DNA of 64,000 bases. Origin: Chitinophaga varians (GTDB lineage: Bacteria; Bacteroidota; Bacteroidia; Chitinophagales; Chitinophagaceae). Both the position numbers and the translations under genes were made by a program. Below are positions 44,162 to 52,521 of the stretch, in pieces. The stretch is taken from assembly GCF_012641275.1 (NCBI RefSeq), contig NZ_JABAIA010000002.1, positions 496,001 to 560,000 on the forward strand, given 5' to 3'. The notes beneath the pieces are model-generated. The model did no database searches. It saw only the letters and a program-made list of their open reading frames with translations, and was not told where the DNA came from. Positions within the stretch are counted from its first letter, which is position 1. Every line of letters begins with the position of its first letter.

Positions 44162-46414
44162 ATGCCGAAAAAAAAATACATACCGCTATTGTTATTGCTG
44201 ATGCCACTGTTCTCTCTGGCACAGGAACAATGGACTGCCCGATGGATAGGACTGGACACGCTTTCCACCCCTAATCAATGGACCACCTATACGCAGAAAG
44301 CGGTTCGTACCACAAAGAAAAAAAAGGTGATCGCCCGTATCGCTACTGACAGCAAATATATGCTGGTGATCAATGAGAGAACAGTACTCCGGGAAGGGCA
44401 GCTCAAACGCGGTCCCAACTCGCAGGACACCTACTTCGATGAGATAGATATCGGACCTTTCCTGCAGAAGGGGGAAAATGCCATCACCGTGATCACATGG
44501 TTCTGGGGCAAAGAAGGGTTTGCCCACAAGAACAGCGGTCGTAATGCGCTGTTGTTTCAATGTGAAGACACGGCCTTCAATAGCAATACGTCCTGGAAGG
44601 CCCGCCGGATGAAAGAATATTATAACCCTGACGGCATACAGCCCAACTTCCGCCTCGCGGAAACCAACGTCGGTTTTGATGCAGGCAAAGCAGGTGCTGA
44701 AACGTGGCAGCCGGTGACTGACTTCGGTGCGCCGCCGGTGGCGCCCTGGCATCAGCTGGTAAAAAGGGATATTCCCTTCTTCCGGGAAACTGAACTGAAA
44801 AACTATATCGGAGGACCGCTGAAAAACGGCGATACGCTGATCTGCCGCCTGCCTTATAATGCGCAGGTAACGCCGGCATTTACCGTCACGGCGCCGGCAG
44901 GCCTGAAAATACAGCTGCTGACAGATAATTACCTCACCGCCGGCGATCCCGAACTGGCCAGTGTGCGCACGGAATATATCACCAGGGAAGGGGAGCAGTC
45001 ATTCGAAACCCCTGCCTGGATGAACGGCCATTTCGTAAAATATGTAATGCCGCCGGCAGTGAAAGTTCTCTCCCTGCAATACCGCGAAAGCGGCTACGAT
45101 ACCAGGCTGGCGGGATCTTTCCACTCAAATGACTCAGCTTTGAATACACTGTGGCGGAAAGCCCAGCGCACCTTGTATGTAAACATGCGGGATAATTATT
45201 TCGACTGCCCCGACAGGGAAAGGGCCCTCTGGTGGGGCGATGTGGCCACTGAAATAGGAGAGACGTTCTACGCTCTGGACACGAACGCGAACCAACTATC
45301 CCGAAAGGCTATACGAAATCTGGTGGACTGGCAGGCGCCGGACAGCAGTCTGTATGCTCCTATTCCTGCCGGCAACTGGCATCAGGAACTGCCGCAACAG
45401 ATACTCGCAGCTATCCATGGTATGGAAACCTACTACCTGTACACCGGCGATACGGCCATGATGCGGTACGTCTATCCCGCCGTCAAAAGATACCTGTCAC
45501 TGTGGAAAACGGATGAACGCGGCATGGTCATTCACCGCAAAGGCGGATGGGACCTGCCGGACTGGGGCACTAATATCGATGCTTCATTGTTGGACAACGC
45601 CTGGTATATTGTTGCGGCAAAGGCGGTGGTGACCATGGCGTCACTGAGTGAGGATAAAACGTATGCAGCACAGCTCGAAAAACAAATAGAGAAAGTGACT
45701 GAGGCGTCGCGGCAATATTGCCTGCGGAACGGTGTTTACCGTTCTCCTGATTATCAGGGAGAAACAGACGACCGTGCCAACGCAATGGCTGTCATAGCCG
45801 GCATCGCCCGGGTGACAGATTATCCGGCCATTATCAAATTGTTGAAAACGACGCGCCATGCAAGCCCATATATGGAAAAATATGTGCTGGAAAGCCTGTT
45901 TGCCATGAATGCGCCCGGAGAAGCTTTGGAAAGAATGAAATCACGGTACCAGGTAATGATCGATAACCGGTACACCACGCTCAATGAATTGTTTGATGAC
46001 AACGAAGGCGGTACCAATAACCACGCCTGGTCCGGCGGTCCGCTTACGCTGCTGTCGCAATATGCATGTGGGATAGCACCGCTGAGGCCCGGTTATGAAC
46101 GTTATCTCGTAAAACCAATGCCCGGCGGGCTCACTGTTGCCGGCTGCGCCCATGAAACCATCAAAGGACGTATAGCCGTGCAGTATACCAAAACTGATTA
46201 CGGCATGAAGCTGGAACTGAATGTGCTGCCTGCAACGCAGGTGGCCGTGGCCATCCCTTATGAAGACGGACAGAAGGTGGAGGTGAATGGCCAGGATGCA
46301 TTTGTCAGCGGTGGTTTTATTCCCGTAAGAGGGCTGTCCTGGATTGGCATAGAGAATGGTTACATGTATTTTTCAACGAACATAAAAGGTAAATATGTTT
46401 TTGAAACTTATTGA
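44162..46414 (+). CDS. GH78-family alpha-L-rhamnosidase
   Basis: The product has 750 residues. Signal peptide (1-20, LMPLFSLAQ), then beta-sandwich domains (WTARWIGLDT, with VIARIATDSKYMLVINE). The alpha/alpha-toroid catalytic domain has the GH78 signature NYFDCPDRERALWWGD (around residues 345-360; acidic residues bind rhamnose), GGWDLPDWG, DDRANAMAVIAGIA and NNHAWSGGPLTLLSQYACGI. A C-terminal beta domain closes it. It releases L-rhamnose in the periplasm or outside, feeding the transporter encoded at the start of the operon. Confidence 0.93.
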   Translation: MPKKKYIPLLLLLMPLFSLAQEQWTARWIGLDTLSTPNQWTTYTQKAVRTTKKKKVIARIATDSKYMLVINERTVLREGQLKRGPNSQDTYFDEIDIGPFLQKGENAITVITWFWGKEGFAHKNSGRNALLFQCEDTAFNSNTSWKARRMKEYYNPDGIQPNFRLAETNVGFDAGKAGAETWQPVTDFGAPPVAPWHQLVKRDIPFFRETELKNYIGGPLKNGDTLICRLPYNAQVTPAFTVTAPAGLKIQLLTDNYLTAGDPELASVRTEYITREGEQSFETPAWMNGHFVKYVMPPAVKVLSLQYRESGYDTRLAGSFHSNDSALNTLWRKAQRTLYVNMRDNYFDCPDRERALWWGDVATEIGETFYALDTNANQLSRKAIRNLVDWQAPDSSLYAPIPAGNWHQELPQQILAAIHGMETYYLYTGDTAMMRYVYPAVKRYLSLWKTDERGMVIHRKGGWDLPDWGTNIDASLLDNAWYIVAAKAVVTMASLSEDKTYAAQLEKQIEKVTEASRQYCLRNGVYRSPDYQGETDDRANAMAVIAGIARVTDYPAIIKLLKTTRHASPYMEKYVLESLFAMNAPGEALERMKSRYQVMIDNRYTTLNELFDDNEGGTNNHAWSGGPLTLLSQYACGIAPLRPGYERYLVKPMPGGLTVAGCAHETIKGRIAVQYTKTDYGMKLELNVLPATQVAVAIPYEDGQKVEVNGQDAFVSGGFIPVRGLSWIGIENGYMYFSTNIKGKYVFETY

Positions 46415-46417
46415 GAT

Positions 46418-47449
46418 ATGAAAGCACCCAGACTGATAGACCTGATTGTGATAGACGAGTACTCCGCCACGCCGAAATACCTGCAGCTGGCCAATTCCAT
46501 CCTGAAAGGACTGGAGAACGGACAAATCAAACCGGCGGACGTGCTGCCGTCTATCAATGAGCTTAGCTTTGAACTGGATATCTCCCGCGATACGGCGGAG
46601 AAGGGTTACCGTTACCTGAAGAAAACAGGTGTGTTGGGGTCTGTGCCTGGCAAAGGATACTTTATTCCCGATAATGAAGTACCGGCTATCCCACGTATTT
46701 TTCTGTTGTTCAATAAACTCAGTGCGCACAAGAAAATCGTGTACGATGCTTTCATGGCGGCTTTGGGCGATCAGGTGGCCGTGGATTTTTATGTCTACAA
46801 CAATGATTATGCATTGTTCAAAAAATTACTGACCAATAAAAGAGAAGACTATTCCTATTACGTGATCATCCCTCATTTCACAGAAAGAGGAGAGAAAGCG
46901 CATGCGATCATCAATACATTGCCCAAAGACAAACTGGTGATACTGGATAAAAAAGTAGATGGTATCACCGGTGATTTTGGCGCGGTGTATGAAAATTTTG
47001 AAGAAGATATTTACAATGCCCTGCGGGAAGCACGTCCTGCACTGAGCAAGTATCATACGCTGAAGATCATCTTTCCTGATGACTGTTACATCCCGTCGGA
47101 ACTGTTGACCGGATTCACCCGCTTTTGCCAGGACTATGCCTTCTCCTATAAAATCCTGCACGATGCAGCAGATGAGCCGGTGAATACAGGCGAGGTATAT
47201 ATTACGTTGATGGAAGACGACCTGGTAAAACTGATAGAGAAGATCAACGCTTTGGAGTTGACAGTTGGAACAGATGTGGGCGTGATTTCCTACAACGAAA
47301 CACCGCTGAAACGTATCATTCTCAATGGTATTACCACCATATCCACTGATTTTCAGAAGATGGGGGAACTGGCCGCCCGGCTGGTCCTGGAGCGCTCGGT
47401 AGCGCATATGGAAGTGCCTTTTCGTCTCCGGTTAAGGGCTTCTCTCTGA
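46418..47449 (+). CDS. GntR-family transcriptional regulator with periplasmic-binding-like sensor domain
   Basis: The product has 343 residues. The N-terminal winged helix is YLQLANSILKGLENGQIKPA, then VLPSINELSFELDISRDTAEKGYRYLKK and GVLGSVPGKGYFI (about 16-88). The remainder resembles the LacI-like ligand-binding domain found in AraR-type regulators (RIFLLFNKLSAHKKIVYDAFMAAL; FGAVYENFEEDIYNAL; GVISYNETPLKRIILNGITT). It is 3 bases after the rhamnosidase gene. The expected ligand is L-rhamnose or rhamnulose, with repression or activation of the operon at dyads before rhaT (inference). Confidence 0.9.
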   Translation: MKAPRLIDLIVIDEYSATPKYLQLANSILKGLENGQIKPADVLPSINELSFELDISRDTAEKGYRYLKKTGVLGSVPGKGYFIPDNEVPAIPRIFLLFNKLSAHKKIVYDAFMAALGDQVAVDFYVYNNDYALFKKLLTNKREDYSYYVIIPHFTERGEKAHAIINTLPKDKLVILDKKVDGITGDFGAVYENFEEDIYNALREARPALSKYHTLKIIFPDDCYIPSELLTGFTRFCQDYAFSYKILHDAADEPVNTGEVYITLMEDDLVKLIEKINALELTVGTDVGVISYNETPLKRIILNGITTISTDFQKMGELAARLVLERSVAHMEVPFRLRLRASL

Positions 47450-47635
47450 TATTATGCTTTGCGTGTATATACGTAATCGCAGAATGCGTATTTACAGAAC
47501 GCTTTTTGTGTTGCTGAAGCTGTAATTTCGTATCGCAGTTTCCGGAAAACGGCATACAGTTCACTTTACCCCAAAAACTCCAAAAACTACAAGGTACGCC
47601 TGTGCAATACCTCGTTGTGCTTAAACCCCAACATC

Positions 47636-49627
47636 ATGAAAAAGTTAGCAGCAAGTCTGGCTGGCGCTATCGGATCGCGCTACCTGAAAAACAGGAACCA
47701 GCTTATCCTCGTCGAATACGGCGGTTTTATTTCCACTATTGATCTTTCTCCTGCCGCCGCTACAGTGGTATCCCAGGGCACTGTTGATATAAAAGGCACC
47801 TGGTCGTTTGACTGTGAAACCGGTACCAATGTTCCCATGGGAGGCAACGCTGATATTTTCTGGGAACAGATCGATGCCGTCAAAAGACAAATGGTGCCAC
47901 AAGGCAATGCCGGTATCATCAATCTGGGCGTTACTGATTTTAACCTGGTAACGGCCGCCTCCCTGCAATCCTACGCCTACAGCAATACGCCCGTGATTGG
48001 TAATAACGATGCCACAAATAAACTGGTCAACGGTGATGTCTTTTGTGTACAGACAAAAGAAGGTAACTATTGCAAATTAAAGGTGATCACTTACGGTTAT
48101 AATCTTACCGTGCAATGGGTCACTTACAGGTTAAACCCCATCTACAGGCATATCGGCAGCGGATACAATCAGCCGGAAGATATTGCCGTGACAGCCAATG
48201 AACAAACGGCCTATGTAACAGAACGCGCCGGTAACCTGCTGAAAGTAAACCTCGCTACAGCAGACCGTTCTGCGGCGGCTGTGGTATGCTCCGGCCTTAA
48301 TACGCCACAGCAGCTGTGGCTGGACGAAGCACATATGCAGGCTTACGTAGTGGAATATGCCAATCCTGGTAATCTGGTACGTGTAGACCTGAACACCGGT
48401 GCCAAAACAGTTTTGTACAGCGGCCTTAACCTCGCGGTGGGATTAACGCTTACCGCAGACCTGTCTGCCGCCTATGTAACTGAACAGGGCGGAACGCCCG
48501 GTATCAGCCGCATTACCCTGGCCACCGGTACTAAAACGCTCATCGCGGGCGGACTGACAGCCCCCTTCTTCCTGACCTGGGCAGACACCACTGAAACCCG
48601 GTTGCTGGTAGCAGAACGTGACCCGGCCAATCGCATTTCCGCGGTAGACGTTACCCAAACCAGCGGTAATGTTAATGTGTTCATCGGTGGTACGGCTTCA
48701 CGTCCGTCCAGTATCGCGGTGATACAGCCGGGCAACTACTGCGTATGCTGCAATGATGAAGTGGACCAGTACACGCTGACCGCCACCTCCGGCAACTGGC
48801 TCTACAAAGGCATCGGTTATGTGCCCTGGAACCTCATCACAGCCGCAGGTAAAGCTGATACTACCACCCAACCGGCCTATCCTTTTCAGTTCCCCAAAGA
48901 TTCGCCTTTTGGTGGCACATTGCCGGTGAATATCGATCATTATAATGCCTGGAACAACAATGTGCGTTACTATAAAGTGCTGGTAGATGGCAGTCCGCGT
49001 TTTGATTCGTGGAATGATCTCCGCCTCAATCCCGTGAATGGCCATTATGATATCATCGAGCTGCAAAAGCCTGATGTCAATGGTTTCTACGGCGTTCACA
49101 ATCCTGCGTTCGTGTACTACAATACCGATCTGGGTTGCCTGTTGAACAGTGTGTCTGTGCCTAACGGCGCACATACGCTTAAACTGGAATTTTACGATGG
49201 ATCACACGTGTTGTTGTCTTCCATGAGCAATGCGCTGCTGGTGAATAATGATCAGTGTGTGGCCAGTATGGACATACCGTTATTGAATATTACGCCGGCA
49301 GATCCGAATTGTGGTTATTTGAAATACACCAATACCGCAGATATGGTGAAGTTACATTGGACGGCTTCTCACCCGCAGGGATTTGCTACCTGGTCTTTTG
49401 GTATCATCAAAGGTGCCCATGGTTATTTTGGCACGTCCGGTGCTTTGTTTCCGGCTACCTTCCATACAGAAACGTTTACTAAAAGCGTGGCAGACATGCT
49501 GGGCGCCTGTCCTGGCGTAGCGGCGTTTGCCGAGTCTTTGTATGTGGCGTCTACGGTGATTAATGGGGTAGGGCGTCAGAGCCAGTATGATGCGTCTGCG
49601 TCTATTGCTTTCTGTCTGGCACCGTGA
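47636..49627 (+). CDS. Beta-propeller protein of unknown function
   Basis: The product has 663 residues from the ATG at 47636; a start at 47615 adds seven residues. Residues 1-165 form an unrecognised domain (KGTWSFDCETGTNVPMGG; VFCVQTKEGNYCKLKVITYG; LTVQWVTYRLNP). The middle (about 170-390) is an SMP-30/NHL- or YVTN-like propeller (PEDIAVTANEQTAYVTERAGNL, then PQQLWLDEAHMQAYVVEYANPG, GLTLTADLSAAYVTEQGG). The last ~270 residues are beta-rich and resemble neither sorting tail. There is no convincing signal peptide, although the fold is usually extracellular. It is alone between the rhamnose operon and a convergent gene. Confidence 0.72.
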   Translation: MKKLAASLAGAIGSRYLKNRNQLILVEYGGFISTIDLSPAAATVVSQGTVDIKGTWSFDCETGTNVPMGGNADIFWEQIDAVKRQMVPQGNAGIINLGVTDFNLVTAASLQSYAYSNTPVIGNNDATNKLVNGDVFCVQTKEGNYCKLKVITYGYNLTVQWVTYRLNPIYRHIGSGYNQPEDIAVTANEQTAYVTERAGNLLKVNLATADRSAAAVVCSGLNTPQQLWLDEAHMQAYVVEYANPGNLVRVDLNTGAKTVLYSGLNLAVGLTLTADLSAAYVTEQGGTPGISRITLATGTKTLIAGGLTAPFFLTWADTTETRLLVAERDPANRISAVDVTQTSGNVNVFIGGTASRPSSIAVIQPGNYCVCCNDEVDQYTLTATSGNWLYKGIGYVPWNLITAAGKADTTTQPAYPFQFPKDSPFGGTLPVNIDHYNAWNNNVRYYKVLVDGSPRFDSWNDLRLNPVNGHYDIIELQKPDVNGFYGVHNPAFVYYNTDLGCLLNSVSVPNGAHTLKLEFYDGSHVLLSSMSNALLVNNDQCVASMDIPLLNITPADPNCGYLKYTNTADMVKLHWTASHPQGFATWSFGIIKGAHGYFGTSGALFPATFHTETFTKSVADMLGACPGVAAFAESLYVASTVINGVGRQSQYDASASIAFCLAP

Positions 49628-49650
49628 AGATAATGGTAATAGATGATAGT

Positions 49651-49697
49651 GGAGATTTGATTGTTTGATGCAATTGTTGTCAGACGATCAAATCTCC
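49651..49697. terminator. Bidirectional terminator-like hairpin
   Basis: The 18-base arms GGAGATTTGATTGTTTGA (49651-49668) and TCAGACGATCAAATCTCC (49680-49697) pair fully, with two G-U pairs, around an 11-base loop. TTGTATTATAC follows on the + strand. It lies exactly between the ends of the convergent propeller gene and the HMCES-like gene. Confidence 0.75.
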
Positions 49698-49702
49698 TTG
49701 TA

Positions 49703-50452
49703 TTATACAACAGCCGGCAGCCCTTCATATTCCACCCGTGCAATCACCGTTTCATCATCAGGCTTTACTTTACGAACAGAATTCACCGGCCAGTATTCCA
49801 GTTGTTCTGCCGGATATTCATGCTGAATAATATTACGTATATCCGTGTCTGTTAGGTCTTTTTTGATCCATTGCAGCGCCAGGTCATCCGGTAGCATCAG
49901 CGGCATTCTGCCGGCATTATCACCGCCATTGTGTATTTGCTGCATCACGGAGTTGGCGGCGCGGGTGAGCAGGGTGAAGGTAGGGATACGTTCAGGTTTG
50001 TCCACGTCCCAGGAGTTGGAGTAGGCCCATAATCCGGCGATGAAGAAAATTTCCTGTTCACGGGAATGGATATAGTAAGCTACTTTGTTTTTCCAGCCGG
50101 GTATCTGCCGGTATTCGAAGAAACCCGTTACCGGTACGAGGCAGCGTTGGTGTCGGATAGCGTTCCACATGGTGCCGCTTTCCGGAACTTTTTCGCTACG
50201 GGCGTTCAGGTACATTTGCCGTTGTCTTTTCACTTTTTCGGCGGTGTCCAGCAGCCTGGGGATGGGCCCCCAGGTGAACCTGTCCAGCTGCGGTCCGTTG
50301 TTGTCCACAATAACAGGCCATTGTGGAAAAGACATGCCTATCTTATGATAAGTGGGCGCAAAGTCGAAATCCAGGTTGATGCCTGTCTGCAACAGGGGCA
50401 CCCGCTTCAGGATCTTTTGCAGGTTGGCATTCAGCGCAATATCGTAACACAT
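49703..50452 (-). CDS. HMCES/YedK (SRAP) family abasic-site protein
   Basis: The product has 249 residues. The catalytic Cys is residue 2 (MCYDIAL), which after Met removal forms the covalent link to abasic sites in single-stranded DNA. Other site residues are present: YLNARSEKV (Asn83, Arg85, Glu87), RCLVPVTGFFEY (Glu113), and IHN with GRMPLML (His174 and the RMP loop, with a few extra residues between). The protein shields abasic sites during replication as part of the SOS response (family knowledge). It is the last gene of a three-gene - strand cassette with the UmuD-like protein. Confidence 0.92.
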   Translation of the reverse strand: MCYDIALNANLQKILKRVPLLQTGINLDFDFAPTYHKIGMSFPQWPVIVDNNGPQLDRFTWGPIPRLLDTAEKVKRQRQMYLNARSEKVPESGTMWNAIRHQRCLVPVTGFFEYRQIPGWKNKVAYYIHSREQEIFFIAGLWAYSNSWDVDKPERIPTFTLLTRAANSVMQQIHNGGDNAGRMPLMLPDDLALQWIKKDLTDTDIRNIIQHEYPAEQLEYWPVNSVRKVKPDDETVIARVEYEGLPAVV

Positions 50453-50456
50453 TATT

Positions 50457-50942
50457 TTAGTAGCTTTCTATTGCCGGTAAAGGTACTTTTATTTCTTCAT
50501 CTCCATATTTCAGGGAGAGATATAGTTCCCCGTATTGCAGGGCGTATTGGATACAGATATCTTCCGTGGGCCAGGTGGTATATTGACTGATATAATGTTT
50601 CACATGCTGTACCAGCTGTGGGTCCGGGATTTCATGCTCCGGGTCTATCAGGGCCAGATATATTTTGTAGCCCGCAGGCTGTGTGGCGGCATGGCGCAAC
50701 TTTTCCTCTTCTTCCGGATGAGAGGTCTGGTAGATGTACTTGCGCCGGTCGAACCGGATATGCTGGAAATGTGCGTTGGCGCTGGCAATGTCTTTATATG
50801 GTGTAATCAGAAATGCTTCCCGGATATGGGTATCAGCAGCTGAAATGCCGGCAGGATAACCCTGGCGGACAAAGAAGTGGTATTCTTCTTCCAGCAGCGC
50901 GGATAACAGCGCTGCCGACAATAACGTTAACGGATGATGCAT
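50457..50942 (-). CDS. Unknown protein within the SOS-like cassette
   Basis: The product has 161 residues and is not recognised. It is mixed helical and strand by eye, with a hydrophobic N-terminal helix (LTLLSAALLSALLEEEYHFF) that is probably not a signal peptide. The C-terminus has two strands (ELYLSLKYGDEEIKVPLP). There is no cysteine- or metal-type motif. It is 4 bases before the HMCES-like gene and 14 bases after the UmuD-like gene, so it is cotranscribed and may act in the same DNA-damage process (inference from position only). Confidence 0.75.
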   Translation of the reverse strand: MHHPLTLLSAALLSALLEEEYHFFVRQGYPAGISAADTHIREAFLITPYKDIASANAHFQHIRFDRRKYIYQTSHPEEEEKLRHAATQPAGYKIYLALIDPEHEIPDPQLVQHVKHYISQYTTWPTEDICIQYALQYGELYLSLKYGDEEIKVPLPAIESY

Positions 50943-50956
50943 AAGTTGTTGTTTCG

Positions 50957-51376
50957 CTATTTACGCATGTCCACAATTACCGCCGTTACAATGCCCCATA
51001 CCTGGAAATCCGCGTCGTCCGTGATCATCACCGGTTTGTGAAACGGGTTATCCGGATGCAATACCCAGTTGCGCCCCGCTTTTACCAGCCGCTTGATGGT
51101 AAACTCGCCATTCAGCGTGCCAACGATAATATCGCCGGTAGAAGGCCGGATGGACCGGTCTACCACGGCAAGGCTGCCATCCGGAATATGCGCCTCGCTC
51201 ATACTGTCGCCTTTTACTCTTACAATAAAGGCGTTGCGGGCATCTGTGGGTATAATACGGGAAAGATCGATCCTTTCCTGTTCGCTGTCAAAGGCAGGTG
51301 AGGGAAGCCCCGCGGCAATACTGGTATCAAAATATGGCAGGGTCATGTCAGGCTCACTCCACTTCATTGCTTCCAT
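50957..51376 (-). CDS. umuD: UmuD-like S24 self-cleaving protein
   Basis: The product has 139 residues, the same length as E. coli UmuD. The cleavage site is Ala22-Gly23 (AAGLPSP), the nucleophile Ser58 (GDSM), and the general base Lys95 (TIKRLV). The spacing 22/58/95 mirrors UmuD 24/60/97. It has no DNA-binding domain, so it is not LexA. UmuD' normally works with the UmuC polymerase, but no umuC is nearby; the two genes after it encode an unknown and an HMCES-like protein. It begins just downstream of two palindromes, probable operators for damage-inducible control. An ATG at 51367 is an alternative start. Confidence 0.88.
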   Translation of the reverse strand: MEAMKWSEPDMTLPYFDTSIAAGLPSPAFDSEQERIDLSRIIPTDARNAFIVRVKGDSMSEAHIPDGSLAVVDRSIRPSTGDIIVGTLNGEFTIKRLVKAGRNWVLHPDNPFHKPVMITDDADFQVWGIVTAVIVDMRK

Positions 51377-51399
51377 ACAACTATCGCTTTAAATGAATA

Positions 51400-51435
51400 C
51401 TAATATTATTAGCAAAATAAAGCTAAATAATTTAG
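51400..51435. promoter_or_regulatory. Twin 13-bp palindromes, candidate SOS operators
   Basis: CTAATA-T-TATTAG (51400-51412) and CTAAAT-A-ATTTAG (51423-51435) are both perfect dyads with a single central base. Both begin CTAA and end TTAG. Their centres are 23 bases apart, about two helical turns, and they lie 24-59 bases before the UmuD-like start codon. They look like a tandem repressor site. Confidence 0.55.
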
Positions 51436-51590
51436 TTTAAGAAATACATTAACAGATCATTTGCAAAGCCCGTAACCCCCATTGGATGCTAACTGCCGGC
51501 TAATCAACCGGATGAGGGAAATGATTGCTAAAACAGGCGCACCGTAAAAATTTTCCGGCTGAAATCCGGCAGCGCCCCGCTGCGAAGGCA

Positions 51591-51621
51591 TTTCAGAATA
51601 TGGAAATTATTTCTATATTTG
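51591..51621 (+). promoter_or_regulatory. Putative promoter of the exonuclease gene
   Basis: TTTC at 51591-51594, then a 19-base spacer, then TATATTTG at 51614-51621. The second is an exact match to the -7 consensus; the first has one mismatch to TTTG. The transcript would start near 51627, some 210 bases before the ATG at 51839. Confidence 0.55.
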
Positions 51622-51838
51622 TAACGCAATTTGTACGGAGGAACAGGATTTTTAAGTTCCCGGATTAACCAACATAGCCCCACGCCCGCAGCTATATCCC
51701 GCTTACTTTCAGTTATTCCGTCGATTTTTTATGAGAACAGCATCAGGGAGATGTGATCCTCGTGTGCCACAGCGCCGTGCCACAAAGAGAATGCATTTGC
51801 CGGTGCATATTTGTTAACAGCTTTAATACGATCAACCT
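51622..51838 (+). other. Long leader or small RNA region before the exonuclease gene
   Basis: No open frame of note. GGAAC (51640-51644) pairs with GTTCC (51656-51660). ACGGA (51635-51639) pairs with TCCGT (51717-51721), followed by CGATTTTTT (T run 51725-51730). This would outline a ~100-base RNA ending in an intrinsic terminator-like site, although the closing stem is only 5 bp. No known RNA family was recognised. Confidence 0.3.
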
Positions 51839-52357
51839 ATGGCTTACATAATGGTAGATGTAGAATCAGACGGCCCCATCCCCGGAGACTATTCCATGAT
51901 CTCTTTCGGCGCCGTACTGGTAGATGAGGCCCTGAACACCACGTTCTACGGGCAGTTAAAACCTATTTCGGATAATTATGTCCCTGAAGCGCTGGCCGTG
52001 TCCGGACATACACGGGAAGAAACCCTGCAATTCGATGACCCCCGGAAGGTCATGTCGGCCTTCGCCGCATGGCTTGGCAGGAACTGTAAGGACAGGCCCG
52101 TGTTTATCAGCGATAACAACGGGTTCGACTGGATGTTCATCTGCTGGTATTTTCATCATTTTACCGGCAGCAATCCCTTCGGCCACAGCTCCCAGAACCT
52201 GGGCAGCCTGTACAAGGGAATGGTAAAGGATACCTTTAAGAATTTTAAACACCTGCGCCGGACCAAACACACCCATCACCCTGTTGATGACGCCATCGGC
52301 AACGCGGAAGCCTTGCTGACGCTTAAAAAAGAATATGGACTGAAAATTAAATGGTGA
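51839..52357 (+). CDS. DEDDh-family 3'-5' exonuclease
   Basis: The product has 172 residues. The metal-binding residues are Asp7 and Glu9 (MVDVESDG), Asp97 (NNGFDWMF), and His146 with Asp151 (HHPVDDAIGNAEAL), the DEDDh pattern of RNase T/DnaQ-like enzymes. The short single-domain form with SDNNGFDWMF resembles small exoribonucleases of unknown target rather than the polymerase III proofreading subunit. It is transcribed away from the UmuD-like cassette and ends 57 bases before the his leader peptide. DNA versus RNA substrate is undetermined. Confidence 0.87.
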   Translation: MAYIMVDVESDGPIPGDYSMISFGAVLVDEALNTTFYGQLKPISDNYVPEALAVSGHTREETLQFDDPRKVMSAFAAWLGRNCKDRPVFISDNNGFDWMFICWYFHHFTGSNPFGHSSQNLGSLYKGMVKDTFKNFKHLRRTKHTHHPVDDAIGNAEALLTLKKEYGLKIKW

Positions 52358-52373
52358 TTAACAAAAAAATAAG

Positions 52374-52403
52374 TTTGATTTCCCGATTTACTTATTATTT
52401 TTG
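52374..52403 (+). promoter_or_regulatory. Promoter of the his operon
   Basis: TTTG at 52374-52377 and TATTTTTG at 52396-52403 match both boxes of the Bacteroidota promoter consensus with an 18-base spacer. The transcript would begin near 52409, only a few bases before the leader-peptide ATG at 52415. Confidence 0.75.
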
Positions 52404-52414
52404 TACCCGACATT

Positions 52415-52477
52415 ATGATTATCAACGTACATATCCATCATCACCATCATTCTTACCAAGCAGGTAGGCTGGGATGA
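52415..52477 (+). CDS. hisL: his operon leader peptide (six His codons)
   Basis: A 20-codon frame reads MIINVHIHHHHHSYQAGRLG and stops with TGA. It has His at residues 6 and 8-12, five in a row. In attenuation control a ribosome slowed at these codons when charged tRNA-His is scarce lets an antiterminator form in the RNA that follows. It is followed by alternative hairpins and a terminator before hisG. It is too short for routine gene calling, but the histidine run together with the downstream structures makes the assignment strong. Confidence 0.92.
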   Translation: MIINVHIHHHHHSYQAGRLG

Positions 52478-52521
52478 TAATGTGTATACAACCATATTAG
52501 ACTCATCATCAGGGGCTTACC
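52452..52521 (+). promoter_or_regulatory. his attenuator: competing hairpins
   Basis: Segment 1 CTTACC (52452-52457) pairs with segment 2 GGTAGG (52463-52468) around AAGCA. Segment 2 as GGTAGGCT (52463-52470) can instead pair with segment 3 GGCTTACC (52514-52521), including two G-U pairs, as antiterminator. Segment 3 also forms the terminator stem. The His codons end one base before segment 1 and the stop codon is just after segment 2, so ribosome position decides which pair forms, as in classical his attenuators. Confidence 0.85.

Noticed and set aside
50957..51376. Reading the S24 protein as LexA
   Set aside because: At 139 residues there is no N-terminal helix-turn-helix domain, and length and site spacing match UmuD.
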